Origin: Patella vulgata
Lineage: Eukaryota > Mollusca > Gastropoda > Patellidae
Direction of reading: 5' to 3'
Assembly (NCBI RefSeq): GCF_932274485.2
Contig: NC_065879.2
Coordinates: forward strand, 87,787,459 to 87,851,458
Length of the DNA: 64,000 bases
Shown here one piece after another: positions 12,291 to 23,700 of the stretch. The stretch's first letter is position 1. Every line of letters begins with the position of its first letter. Made by a program: the position numbers and the translations under genes. The notes under the pieces were generated by a model. That model saw only the letters and a list, made by a program, of their open reading frames with translations, searched no databases and was not told the DNA's origin.

Positions 12291-13391
12291 CCTGGCAGCC
12301 GCTGGTTTTAAATCGGATAAAAATTGTGACCTCTATAGAGTCCACAAGCTAAAAACGCGATTTTTCGTACAATCAGGGGCCATAATTCAGGAAGTTATTG
12401 TCTGATAGGCGCGAATATCGAAAGGAACTGAGATCTTTGGGTTATAAACTTACATTTCAAGTTTCACCAAAATCGGATAAAAATTGTGACCTCTATAGGG
12501 TCCACAACCTTGATATACCATATTTTTACGCTATTTGAGAACGAACGGCAGCCATTTTGTCTGTCAATTTTGGGCCGATTTTCACGAAATTCGAACTCAG
12601 TCGTCCTTAGGGTGTAACGGTGATATAATAATACGTTTTTTTAAATTGGATAAAAATTATGACCTCTATAGGGTCCACAAGCTAAAAACATGATCTTTTG
12701 TACGATCAGGGGCCATAATTCAGGCAGTTATGGTCCGTTATGCGCAAATATGGAAAGGATCCGAGATCTGTTGGTTATAAACATACATTTCAAGTTTCAT
12801 CAAAATCAGATATAAATTATGACCTCCAGAGGGTCCCCAACCCTGATACACAATATTTTGACACTATTTGCGAACGAGGGGCAGCCATTTTGTCTGTCAG
12901 TTTCGGTCCGATTTTTACTAAATTCGAACTCAACCATCCTTAGGGTGTAACGGTGATATATTGTAACGGTTTGTTTAAATCGGATAACAATTGTGACCTC
13001 TATGGGGTCCACAGGCTAAAAACGCGATTTTTTTGTACAATCAGGGGCTATAATTCAGGAAGTTATGGTCCGATATGCGCGAATATTGAAACGAACCGAG
13101 ATCTGTGGGTTATATACATACATTTCAAGTTTAAACCAAATCGGATAAAAATTGTGACCTTTTCGTACAATCAAAGGCCATAATCCATGCAGTTACAGTC
13201 CGATACATGCCAATATCGAAAGGAACTGAGATCTTAGGGTGATAAACCTATATTTCAAGTTTCATCGAAATCGGATAACAATTGTGACCTGTGGAGTGTT
13301 CACAAACAATTGTGAACGGACGGACATCCGAACGGACGGACGGACGGACAGGGGCGACGACAATATACGTGCACATAAAAATGTGGGCGTA
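12291..13391 (+). repeat. 334-bp satellite-like family, about three direct units
   Basis: The block 'gacctctataggGTCCAC(A)A' recurs at 12327, 12661 and 12995, exactly 334 bases apart, with 'caggggccataattcaggaa' and 'ttcaagttt(c)a' between. The units are 80-90 percent alike by eye. The array ends in a (GGAC)n run and 'aaaaatgtgggcgtataaa' at about 13378-13396. Frames across it (12740-12943, 12953-13183) are by-products. Relatives lie at 20116-20540 and 40585-41200. Confidence 0.85.
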
Positions 13392-13575
13392 TAAAAGTTA
13401 CTTTTAATACGAAATGAGCTGTTCTTTGAAAATAAAAAAAGTAGTTCTTTTTCAACTGACCAATCAAATTCATGTAAAGCGATATCTCCTAAGGACATAT
13501 CGCAGTGGATTATGAAATATATCACACAAGCGATATTTATTGTAGAATGTATTATTGGGTGATAAAGCATTTAAA
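13392..13575 (-). repeat. Dispersed repeat, partner of 9815-9965
   Basis: Minus-strand copy of the repeat at 9815-9965, with the same order of blocks ('gaccaatcaaattcatgtaaa', 'gcgatatttattgtagaatg', 'attattgggtgataaag'). Confidence 0.65.
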
Positions 13576-14078
13576 TAAATAATTTTTAATTTTTCTGCAT
13601 CATAAAGGTTAGACAGGAAGAAAATAAAATTTCACCCAATTTTTGTCTTAAGATCATGAAAAGTTCTTTGAAATTCTGTCGCAACCCAATATTTATCTTT
13701 TGTAAAATGAACCAAAATGCTTTTATTTCATTGTTAAATAGCTTGGATAGGATCTATCTCTCAAATATTGATTTTAAGATACAAATGTTAATTTCGGTGT
13801 ACAGATGTAAAAATGAAGATATAAGAATGAAGGACTATGAATTAAGAACTAAGAATTAAGAACACTGAATAAAGAGCTGTGTGATCTTCCATAAGATATT
13901 GTACTTTGACTGCTTTTTATGGCCAATTCTATTGTTCAAACATGTTTAAATAGAGGATTTGTGTACAATTTACAAGAAACGTTTAATTCTACATCTCTTT
14001 TGAACTTTAACATTGATAGACCTTTTAATGCTACATTTCTTTACACTATTTTGCTTCGAATGGTGAAATGGACAATAA
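13576..14078. other. AT-rich stretch, possible decayed retroelement
   Basis: No frame I can assign. Since reverse-transcriptase tails follow directly, part of this may be their eroded upstream sequence. Confidence 0.35.
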
Positions 14079-14128
14079 ATGAAATGGGGTTTAACGTCCT
14101 ACTGTTCTGCTCCGAACTGGGCTAATGA
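14079..14128 (-). repeat. SINE-A 3' end fragment
   Basis: 'aatgaaatggggtttaacg' then 'cctactgttctgctccga' and 'actgggctaatga': the last 50 bases of SINE-A in reverse orientation. Confidence 0.8.
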
Positions 14129-14139
14129 AAGACCAGTAA

Positions 14140-14320
14140 ATCTCTTTTTCTTCAAAAATGCAAAACGGAATCCATGAAACGTACTTTTCATTACTCTGCA
14201 TGTCTTTTATGGAACAATCTGCATTTTGATATAAAGATGTGTAAAAATGTTGAAAATTTTAAGATTAAACTGAAAACTCATTTATTTTGCACACTGAAGG
14301 AACCAAAATATTCAACCGAT
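14140..14320 (+). mobile_element. LINE pol C-terminal fragment
   Basis: One frame reads MKRTFHYSACLLWNNLHFDI, then NFKIKLKTHLF. This is the usual end of CR1/Jockey-type LINE pol proteins (in other families: Y-S-A-x-x-L-W-N-x-L-P, then F-K-x-x-L-K-x-x-L). Nothing of the reverse-transcriptase core is found upstream, so it is 5'-truncated. Confidence 0.7.
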
Positions 14321-14404
14321 GACATACTTATTATTGGGTGCACGTAAACGACCTCTATTAAACTCTGTTAAAATTATATGTATATTTACAGGTATAATTA
14401 TACT

Positions 14405-14716
14405 TAAACTATCACATACGATAAACGTGATGACTTTGACTTTCCGATTGTTTACTTTCCATTTATTAGTAGTAACATTCCAATATCACCAGCTTATGGA
14501 GTGTTTGTGTCTCCGCTAATTCGTTACTCGAGAGCTTGTTCCCTTTATTCTGATTTTTTAAGTAGATCGAGGCATTTGTCATCTAAGCTTCAACTACAAG
14601 GATACTTGCGCACTAAACTTATTAAAACCTTTAAAAAGTTTTATGGCCGTCATATTGATTTGATTGGTAAATATAACGTGTCTCTCTCGGCTATTATTCT
14701 AGATATATTTAATTGA
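14405..14716 (+). mobile_element. Tail of an invertebrate reverse-transcriptase-type ORF
   Basis: One frame carries YDKRDDFDFPIVYFPF (about 14418-14465), then AYGVFVSPLIRYSRACSLYS and KKFYGRHIDLI, ending at a stop at 14716. I recognise this signature as the C-terminus of a repetitive reverse-transcriptase ORF common in marine invertebrates, but cannot place its clade. Treated as a fossil fragment. The ATG-started 71-residue frame at 14501 is offset from it. Confidence 0.6.
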
Positions 14717-14796
14717 CACGTATACTATTACTATCTCCCTGATAATGTCTACCACATCGTTAACACAGTTCATCGCGTGCATTTTGCATACCGATA

Positions 14797-15235
14797 GTTC
14801 ATTGGCCAATCACGCTATTTTACCGACATTTCGCCTAATAGTTTGGATGCCGCTATGGCGGGTGTGGCGCCAGGCAGGGTAAGCTTACTCTTCCTGACAC
14901 CTGTTACCACTGTTTGTCGTTTATTTTGTACACGGCGAGCAGTCCATTTGCTGATTACACTATTTTGCCTGATTACACTATTTTGCCTATACCGTTTGTT
15001 TTGGGAACACATCCGGTGTAGGCTGTCATTGATAGTCCATTGGCCAATCACGCTATTTTGCTTAGATTTCGTCTAATAGTTTTCATGCAGCTATTGCGGG
15101 TGTGGCGCCAGGCAGGGTAAGCTTACTCTTCCGGACACCTGTTACCACTGTTTGTCGTGTATTTTGTACACGAGGAGCAGTCCATTTGCTGATTACACTA
15201 TTTTGCTTGAATACTCTATTTTGCCTATAACGTTT
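14797..15235 (+). repeat. Direct duplication, 238-bp offset
   Basis: 'tggccaatcacgctatttt', 'gtgtggcgccaggcagggta' and 'gctgattacactattttgc' each occur twice, 238 bases apart (14804 and 15042). The first copy has an extra 'gattacactattttgcct' repeat. No coding function seen. Confidence 0.8.
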
Positions 15236-15319
15236 TTTAGGACTTCGAATTCTGTCTTATGGTTTGGATTGTTCGTACTTGGTTTATTTTGTTATTAACT
15301 TGCATTTAAAAAGGTGTAA

Positions 15320-15625
15320 ATGCACTTGAATACAAAGCTTATGTAAGAAATACAACCATATGTCAGTTTACTTTATGTGAACTGTATATTAACAGAAATG
15401 CCATTTGAATTATTATTTTTACAGCAAATTTAACTTTCAAATAGTGGCAACATCGGTTATTCCCTCTATGGCCACATGTAAGATTACATCAAACGTAATG
15501 TAGAAATACAACCATATGTCAGTTTACATTATGTGAGCTGTATATTAACAGAAATGCCATTGGAAATAGTATTGTTACAACAAATTGTAAATTTACTGTC
15601 AAATAGTGTTCAAATCGGTTCTTCC
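15320..15625 (+). repeat. Direct duplication, about 157-bp offset
   Basis: 'gaaatacaaccatatgtcag' and 'ctgtatattaacagaaatgc' occur at about 15347 and again at about 15504, with similar flanks. The two copies are clearly diverged, so this is not recent. Confidence 0.75.
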
Positions 15626-16212
15626 CCTTCTGCAAATTTTCTGCAAAATATTCATTGTTATGTCAGTAAGATTAGTCTATTTTAGAGAAATAGGTTATTC
15701 AAAATCTGAATACCCCTAACCGGTGTATGGAGACAGTGATATGCCATACATAGGGTTGTGTGGGACATTTTGCTTCGTGTGATGCCTCCTACTCTTTTCA
15801 TTGTAAGAAGCAGAACAGTAGGACGTTAAACTCCATTTTATTTCATTTTTCATTATCGAATGATGTTTTGCATGCTCAGCTGAAAGGTCCACAAAACTTT
15901 TGTGTGTTCGCAAGGTTTAAACCTAAGACTAATTCGCCGAGTGGGGACAAACACATTCCCGTTAAAAATGTCACATTTTAAAAGTATATTTCAAGTAAAT
16001 ATACACTTCAAATTGTATTGTTACCGTAAAATGACTGGTAGAAAGTTGCCAGTAAAATCACTGTATTTTAACACTGACTTAAAAAAGAAACCTTTTATAT
16101 TTTTGTGTATTTATTATAATACCTAAGAGTAGTTATCTTTAACTTTTCATATATCTAAAATATATACAAAAAGTTCTGGAAACAGCTCTCAGGTGATATA
16201 TAAATAAATAAG
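15626..16212. other. Intergenic stretch with a SINE-A remnant
   Basis: About 15795-15850 reads 'agcagaacagtaggacgttaa' (SINE-A tail, plus strand) with a TTTCATTTT end. Nothing else recognised. Confidence 0.5.
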
Positions 16213-16235
16213 ATGTTGGAAAGAAAAACAAACTA

Positions 16236-16280
16236 CATATTTCAAGCTAGCGCTTTCAGTTCCATCGGAACCTCTTCAGG
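16236..16280 (-). ncRNA. Inverted copy of hammerhead ribozyme core (minus strand)
   Basis: The minus strand reads CTGAAGA, a 6-bp stem GGTTCC/GGAACT with GAT loop, GAAA, a tiny stem III AGC/GCT, then T and GAAATATG. The core and stems II and III are identical to the plus-strand ribozyme at 17543-17597. The sequence on the other side of stem I does not pair, so activity is doubtful. Confidence 0.65.
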
Positions 16281-17542
16281 TGGAACCTTTTGTAACTATA
16301 CAAAACTTCACTGGAAAAGATTTCTAGATGATTGATTTTTATATTAAAGCAAAACGAACACACAATAACTATACTGCTTCATTTGCTGAACTCGTTAGAC
16401 CAAAGTATAAAGTTTACAATCGAACAAAGTAATATATCTTTAAACATCCTGGATGTAACAGTCAAATTATCAGCAGGGGTACAATAGAAATAGATTTATT
16501 CTTTAAAAGTACAGATACACACCAGTACCTAAATTTCAAATCTTGTCATCCACCCCATACAAAACGAAACATCCCGTTTAGTCTAGCTAGAAGAATGTGC
16601 ACAATTGTATCGAACCATCAAACTAAACTCGTCAGACTAAACCAATTGAAAGGTTATCTACTTCGACAGAATTATCCTATTAAAATTATTTTGGAGGCAA
16701 ACAAAAAAGCCCTCTCCCTTGATCAGACACAATTAAGAGAACCGAAAATTTACCAAACTGTTTCAACTAATAAGGAAATAGCGTTAGTTACAACTTTCAA
16801 TCCATAACAAGAGAGGGGCAAATTAATATACGACAAACACCGTCATATTCTTCAAAATGGTAAAGAAAATGAGCCAACTTATTAATAAAACCACAATAAT
16901 TAACAGTCTTAAACAACCACATAGTTTACGAACAATGTTAACATCTTCAAAATTTGATTCCATATCTTCTACACCCACAGTTTCTAAAAGTAATGATAAT
17001 CGATGTTTAACATGTAATGATATTATCGAAGGGTCGTCTATAACTGTCACAAATCATCAAATATTTACAGTCAAACAAAATATGAATTGTAAATCAAATA
17101 ATGTAATTTATTTGATGATATGTGCAGGTTGTAAGGGTAGATACATCGGAAAAACAGAATTGCAATTAAGTAGACGAATGAACCTCCATCGTTCTCAAAT
17201 AAAAAACGCAGAAAATAGAACTATTCCTTTAAGCGAACATCTAGATCTCTGTGGCGGAGGTAGATACACTGTTTTCCCTATGTATAAATTAAATATAGCA
17301 AATCAAACGCTATTAGAAATAAAAGAAAGCGTGTTTATACGGAAATACAATCCCGAACTTAATGTTAAAGTTTAACTGATGTAGTTTATAAATATATTTC
17401 ATAGCATTTGTATATTTCATTGTATATTTAACTAAATTTGAACATAAATTGTTATTAATAACAGTAGTATACTCAACGTATTGTAAACGTCGGATGTGAC
17501 GTCTTTCTATTGTTATTATTGTTGTTTATATAGTTAGGCTAT

Positions 17543-17597
17543 CATATTAAAGCCTGAAGAGGTTCCGATGGAACTGAAAGCGCTAGCTTGAAATATG
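17543..17597 (+). ncRNA. Hammerhead ribozyme (type I, minimal stem III) of a Penelope-like element
   Basis: All invariant core parts are present in order. Box CTGAAGA (17554-17560); stem II GGTTCC/GGAACT (17561-17566 with 17570-17575, loop GAT); box GAAA (17576-17579); stem III AGC/GCT closing a GCTA loop (17579-17588); cleavage base T17589. Stem I forms from CATATT (17543-17548) with AATATG (17592-17597), plus the C-G pair at 17553/17590 across an internal loop. Predicted self-cleavage is after 17589. Hammerheads with very short stem III are known from Penelope-like elements. Confidence 0.85.
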
Positions 17598-17620
17598 TAG
17601 TTTGTTTTCTCTTTTCCAAT

Positions 17621-18900
17621 AGTATGTACAATAGTATCTTCGGAAGAGGATAAATCAAAACATCTGAAAGAGCTAAGAGAATTCCTTACAAAACAACATT
17701 ATCCTTTAAACTCAATAACTTTTGGTATAGAAAACGCCTCTAAGCTTAACATTGGTGATCTCAGAAAACCCAAAATAAAAGACAACGATTCTAATAATAT
17801 AACACTTGTGACAACATTTAATCCTTCTCAAGAAAGAGAGTTGTCCATTGTAAAGGGGCGGTTGGATATTTTAAAGAACAATAGTCGTAAATTAAAATAC
17901 ATCCTAAATAATTCAAAAATTATAATGTCTAAAACAACCTTAAAATCTTAGAAGAATATTAACATCATCAAAGTTTGATTCTGATATTTCTGTACCCCGA
18001 TGTATGACATGTTCTGATATATAGAAGGAACATTTGTCCAAATTACTAAAGATGTTAAACAAAATATGAATTGCAAATCGAAGTATGTAATTTACTTATT
18101 AATATGTAATGGTTGTAATGGCAAGTACATTGGAAAAACTACTGATCAGTTGAATTTACGAATTAACCAACATCGTTCTAATATAAAACTCGCAAGAAAT
18201 AGAGTTTTACCGGTGAGCGAACATTTGGATATTTGTGGTAAAGGTCAATTCAAGATTTTTCCTTTGTACAAACTCAATATTGGTGATAATGATCTCTTGG
18301 AAACAAAAGAAAGCAACTTTATCGCTAAATGTAACCCAATTTTGAATGCTAAGGGGTGATTATTTTAATTATGTTTGATATTTAATTAATGTTATTTCGT
18401 TTTAATTTTTATATTTCACATAGTCATTGTCCTCTGTTATGACGCAACGTTATTGTAACAGCATAGTAACGCATTAAAATGGCCTGACAATTCGTTTGAT
18501 AACGATGAAAGTACTAGCCAAAATTTTAATTTTTAGTGTTTTTTCTCTAATACTTGAATTTTACTTATATGTTTAACTGAGAGTTAGATCGTTTTATATA
18601 TTTTTTTTCTTATATATATATATATTAGAACCTTTATTTCATTTCATTGTTCCTATATTGGCCATTGTCAAACTATACCAGGAAGACTATGTAGATTTAT
18701 GTCATGTTATGTATTATATACTTTTAAACCTTTTGTTGTACGTTATCTAATTTTATTTATAATCCATTGTCATGGAAATCTATTATTCTAAGAATGTATA
18801 TATGTATCGTATTTGTAATATTTTGTATACATTATTAATATCTGAAGACGCCCATAGAAGGCAGACAGCTAGCTTATATGATTTAATGTATGTCAGAATG
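17621..18900 (+). mobile_element. Penelope-like element 2, 5'-truncated, tandem to element 1
   Basis: The same domain order as element 1: RT end (SSEEDKSKHLKELREFL near 17640, TLVTTFNPS near 17810), linker, then a GIY-YIG domain at 18066-18359 (YVIYLLICNGCNGKYIGKT). By eye the two GIY-YIG domains share about 60 percent of residues, so they are related but distinct lineages rather than a recent duplication. An AT-rich 3' region follows, ending in a decayed hammerhead at about 18838-18885. Broken remnant with a few breaks. Confidence 0.85.
18830..18885 (+). ncRNA. Decayed hammerhead ribozyme of element 2
   Basis: CTGAAGA is present, followed by a GCC/GGC stem with a long loop. The box expected to be GAAA reads GACA, then AGC/GCT-type stem III and ATATG able to pair with the AATAT before the core. 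With the core A changed this copy should not cleave. Confidence 0.55.
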
Positions 18901-18994
18901 AAGTAAAGTGGAGAATTGTTTTATCTGGACGGATTTTTTTATTTATTTATGCATTTATCTACCGTAAACAAAGAAGTACTTGTACTTTATTTAC

Positions 18995-19034
<40 letters not shown>

Positions 19035-19223
19035 AAAATTATTAGCACAACCGCAAAGCTGCACTACTTTGTTTCACATTAAATGATGAAAAGATAAAAA
19101 AAGGTATGCCGACACAAACTGATTTAATATATATATATTAATTGAACAAAATACTTCAAACTCTTTCAAACATCACTGCGCAGTGAGTCTTTTTTGATTT
19201 GGGTGTATTTTCACAAGCTATAT
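18901..19223. other. AT-rich spacer with (AT)n microsatellite
   Basis: (AT)n runs from about 19001 to 19031 and again briefly at 19128-19138. No gene seen. Confidence 0.7.
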
Positions 19224-20115
19224 TCATAAAATATTGGTATACTTATTCCTTATACCCTGAGAACGGTAACTATTGATGTTGGTGCACGCCCCCCCCCCCC
19301 ACCTTGCCCTTTCGGTGGTGGCACCCCCACTTTTTGTTGATACTTTGTCTGTAAATGATATACAGGTTGCAATTATCAACAGATTTGGATCCAGTTCGGA
19401 ATGATCCAACATAGGGTTGTACCTATATATATGTCCATGCCCAACCCCCAGAGGCAGAGCCACGCCCAATTGTTTTTTTTTGTCTGCTGGCTTGAATTCT
19501 AAATGGATCATCTTGGAACTTGGCATATTTATTCCTTATACTGTAAGGATAACAACTATTTATTTTGGTGCATGTCCCGACCCCCAAGGTTATGGTTTCG
19601 CGCCCACTTTTTGTTAGTTTTTATCTGTAAATACTCTACAGGTTGCAATAATTAACAGATTTTGTTCAACCATTTCAATAACAGGGTGCTGCCTATTTAT
19701 ATTGTTCCATATCCAACCCCCAGGGGCAGATCAACGCCCATTTTTGTATTTATCGTCTACAGATTGCAATTCTGAAAGGATCATCTTGGAACTTTGCATA
19801 TTTATTCCTTATACCGCAAGGACAGGAATTAATTCTTTTGGTGCATGCCCCAACCCCCTGGGGCGGTGTCACACCCACTTTTGTGTCCATATTTTTTTCT
19901 GTAAATTTGGCAAAACAAACCCAACTCGTAGCCTTTTTTGCATTCTTCTCCTATTACAGCCATTTCATATTTCATTCTCTTCATTTTAATCAAAGCAGGA
20001 ACGTGGACGTATATTACAGCGTTAGCGATGCTCTTGTTCAAAGGTGTTGGGGTATATTTGCTCAATTAATTTTCATGTTCTTTAATTCCAGAAATAAAAC
20101 CAGCGGCTGCCAGGT
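19224..20115 (+). repeat. About 280-300-bp tandem repeats, three diverged units
   Basis: 'tatttattccttatac(t/c)g' and the phrases 'ttggtgca(c/t)gcc(c)c', 'cacccactttttgtt', 'ctgtaaat...ctacaggttgcaa' and 'ggatcatcttggaact' recur at about 19235, 19527 and 19797. The array ends by running into a unit of the 334-bp satellite-like family. Open frames here (for example 19838-20272) are by-products. Confidence 0.75.
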
Positions 20116-20540
20116 AGGATACGCCCACATTTTGCAAGAGATGGATAGAGAACAAGCTAAAAACAAACACGATTTTTTGTACAATCAGGGGCCAATATCC
20201 AGAAAGTTATGGTCTGAAATGCGCAAATATCAAAAGGGACTGAGGTGTTTGGAATATAAAGATATGTTTTAAGTTTGATCAAAATCGGATAAAAATTGTG
20301 ACCTTTGTATTACGTACTTATACACAATTTGCATACAAAGAGCGGCCATTTGTCGGGCACTTTTATTTCGATTTTCCCGAAATTCCAATTCAACCTTCAT
20401 TATTGTGGAATGGTGATATATCTAAACGTTTTTACAAATTGGAAAGAAAATTGTGACCTCTAGAGAATCCACAAGCTAAAAATGCAATTTTGCGACCAAT
20501 CAGGGGCCATAATCCAGGAAGTTACGTTCGGATATGAGTT
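20116..20540 (+). repeat. 334-bp satellite-like family, one unit, cut by a LINE
   Basis: Begins 'taggatacgcccacattttg' and continues with 'caatcaggggcca', 'gataaaaattgtgacct' and 'aggggccataatccaggaag', then stops abruptly at about 20540 where the LINE begins. The LINE therefore inserted into this repeat. Confidence 0.8.
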
Positions 20541-23500
20541 TTTCTTAACACTATCTCAACAAATTTACAGTTATCAAAATCAAGGATTATTGTGTATTTG
20601 TGGTGATTTCAATTCACGTATTGGAAATAATAGTGACTTCATTGAGGGTGTCGACGATGTCTCATCAAGATCATGTGTGGATACGACTGTTAACCATTAT
20701 GGTGATTTATTACTAGATTTTCTAATAGATAATAATATGTGTATGCTAAACGGACGAGTTGGTTCTGGAAATGATTTCACGTGTATATCTATAAAGGGAA
20801 AGTCAGTTGTGGATTATGTATTCGTTCCCCATGAACAGTTATCGATTTACACTGAGTTTAAAGTTAAAACAATTTAGCTGTGCCTATTACTACACCATAT
20901 CACTCTGTTCTTCAGTGGTCAATGAAGACACCTGAATTATTGTTACCGAACATCAATAAAAACGAACCCAAGCGATTAGCAAAAGTGAACTCGTATAATG
21001 TGAAAAACTTTCCATTAAATTTCTTACAGAATGAGTCCACTCAACAGATGATACACGAAACAATAGCCAGAATAGAAGATGACATTTTTGGAAACCAAAG
21101 TGTGAATTCAGCTTATGAAACTCTTGTGAACTTTCTCAAAGTAGAAATGGATAATTGTGGATTAAAGAGAACTATTCCCTCGGGTGACACGAACAAAAGT
21201 AAAAGTGTGTTTAAACCTTATTGGGATGAAACATTGCAAGCTATGCGTGACGATATGTGCAGGAAAGAGAAAGTATGGTTAAGATGTAAACATAATAGCG
21301 CTGAGAGACAACTATTCAAACGAGAGTACTGTGACAGTCGTCGAGACTTCGACAAACTTCACAGGAAATATAAGAGACGTTATCAGCTACAAAAGCAACA
21401 AGATTTAACAGACAAGCTGATGAACCCAGGTGTTAAACACACACGTGATTTCTGGAAAACGTTCGGAAAGATCGGAACAGTGAATGACCGAAAGTTAAGC
21501 TTACCCCTTGAAGTCATTGATGATAATGGAACAATCAACAGTGATCTAAACGATGTATTGAACAAATGGAAAACAGATTATAGTGAACTATATAATAGTG
21601 AACACATTAACTTCGATGAACAACATAAACAGTCAGTCAAAGAATATTATAAAACTTTGTTTAATATCGATATGAATAATGCAATTCTAAACGAAGAAAT
21701 AACAAAAGATGAAGTGAAAGATGCTATATCACGACTCAAACGAGGAAAAGCCGTCGGGTTTGACGATATTCCATCAGAGGCTTTAAAAAACACTGTTTGC
21801 ATCGACATGTTATTCAACATAATTTCGTATTGTTTTGAAAATGGAACTGTACCGGAGCTTTGGACGACAGGGATTATAAAACCCATTGTTAAAGCGAACT
21901 CTACTCACCCTCTGGTCCCTCTCACCTATCGTGGATTAACACTCTTATCTGTGCCAAGTAAAGTGTACTGTGATATTCTCAATAAGAGGCTAGCTAATTG
22001 GACTGAATCACAGAATCTGTTGGTGGATGAACAATGCGGTTTTCGAGAAAAACGTAGCTAAATGGATCAACTATATACCCTACACAGTGTCATTAATAAC
22101 AGGAAAAATGTCAAGCAGTCCACATTTGCATGCTTTATAGACCTGAAGAAAGCGTTTGATAATGTCGATAGAGAGTGCTTGTGGTTTCAACTGTTGCAAT
22201 TTCTAGCTCAAGAAATAAAGAACCTCAATTTAGGTATAGATATCGATGGATTTAACTTAAGTATTCTTTTATATGCGGATGATATTGTGTTGTTAGCCAC
22301 TTGTGAAAAGAACCTTCAACTGATGTTAAACTGTGTTAATGAATGGTGCTATAAATGGCGTTTACAGATCAATAACTCCAAATCAAATATTTTACACTTC
22401 AGAACTGTAAACACTGAAAGGTCAAAGTTCGAATTTAAATGTGGACAGGAAACTCTTTTGTACAGTGAGAAATATAAATATCTAGGACTTTGGTTTGACG
22501 AACATTTGTGTTATAAAATAGCGGTTAAAGAATTAGCTAAATCAGCCAGTCGTGCTTTAGGGGCTCTCGGAAATAAATTCTTTGCACTTGGAGGAATGTC
22601 GTTTACTGTATTCAATAAGCTATATGAATGTCTAGTTGAACCTGTTTTGTTGTATGGTGCTGCCATCTGGGGAACTAGTGAACACAGTGCGATTAACAAT
22701 GTGCGTACAAGAGCTTGTAAGCTATTTCTAGGTCTACCAAAACGCAGCTCTAACGTAGCCGCATACGGAGATGTGGGGTGGATAACTTCAAAAACTAAAC
22801 AAGCGCTAGAAGTGTTTAAGTGGTGGCATAAACTTAAAAAGAGTGATCCGGACAGACTAGTGTTCAAGGTCCATCAATGGTCATCGCGAATATCCAAGTC
22901 ATGGGAGAAACGCGTCCTCACATTAGCCAAAACATTTAATGTCTCTAATGAGATCGCTCAAGCGCATACTAATTGCTCATCAAAACTGTTCATCAAATCT
23001 ATGTGTACTAAGATTTTTAATTATGATGAATTCGTATGGTTTAGTAAATTGTGGAATGACAGACAAAATGTTTTAAATGGAAATAAACTGAGAACTTATA
23101 GACTGTTTAAAAAGGATTTGTATCCAGAATTTTATGTAACATGTGCTTTGACCAGACCACAACGTAGTGTTATTGCCAAACTCAGATGTGGAGTTCTCCC
23201 CCTTGCCATAGAAACTGGTCGTTACTGTAAGCCCCCCATTCCTTTAAAAGATCGTATCTGCCCTCTTTGTAATATAGAAATTGAAAACGAAATTCATTTT
23301 TTAACTAATTGTGAATTTTTAGATGATATTCGATACAAACTTCTTAATGCCTTCAATTTTGATGATTTTATAAATTCTGATTCTATGAACAAGTTTTTAA
23401 CCATCATGATGTCTTCAGAAAATATTCCTTTAATTGCTAATTGTATTTTAAATATGCTCAAAACTAGACGATTTTACTTGTAAATATATCAATGACTTTT

Positions 23501-23700
23501 AATTTAATGTATTTAGTCCGTTCAAAGATACTGTTGACTTTTGTCTTAATGTACATATTTTTTTTTTAGATCGTGTCTCATAAGTCGATAACGGCTGGGT
23601 ATTATTCATCACTTTTATTGTAATTGTATGTTTGTATGTATATTTTGGATGTAATACGTGACACGTAAATAAAATAAATTATTATTATTATTATTATATA
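20541..23700 (+). mobile_element. 5'-truncated LINE with (ATT)n tail, endonuclease end and reverse transcriptase
   Basis: Endonuclease C-terminal half: CICGDFNSRIG (about 20595-20630), then VVDYVFVPHEQL. The usual DHS motif reads YHSVLQW (near 20893), so the catalytic Asp is lost, and a frameshift lies just before it (about 20877). The reverse transcriptase follows in the frame 20880-23483: GKAVGFDDIPSEAL, YRGLTLLSVPSKVY, DEQCGFREKRS, an in-frame TAA at 22059-22061, then FIDLKKAFDNVDRECLW. About 80 residues that should hold the PQG motif are missing near 22200. LYADDIVLLAT (YADD, about 22270) and KYKYLGLW follow. A C-terminal knuckle CPLCNIEIENEIHFLTNC sits near 23260. The 3' end is AATAAATT plus ATT repeats at 23670-23698. 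Clade not assigned. Confidence 0.88.

Larger units (their letters stand above)
16213..17620 (+). mobile_element. Penelope-like element 1, 5'-truncated, with inverted terminal copies
   Basis: Parts in order: the end of the reverse transcriptase (about 16430-16807, including a conserved 'IPFSLARRM' block), a linker, and a GIY-YIG endonuclease domain (within 16857-17375: NVIYLMICAGCKGRYIGKT, then the conserved R, H and SEH residues). RT followed by a C-terminal GIY-YIG is the hallmark of Penelope-like elements, which move through tailed reverse transcription. A 65-bp block at 17554-17620 is repeated in inverse at 16213-16280, and both contain a hammerhead ribozyme core. The element is a broken remnant with a few breaks. 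Confidence 0.88.

Noticed and set aside
12740-13183. Protein-coding frames in the satellite-like repeat
   Set aside because: Frames repeat with the 334-bp period and are not conserved between units.
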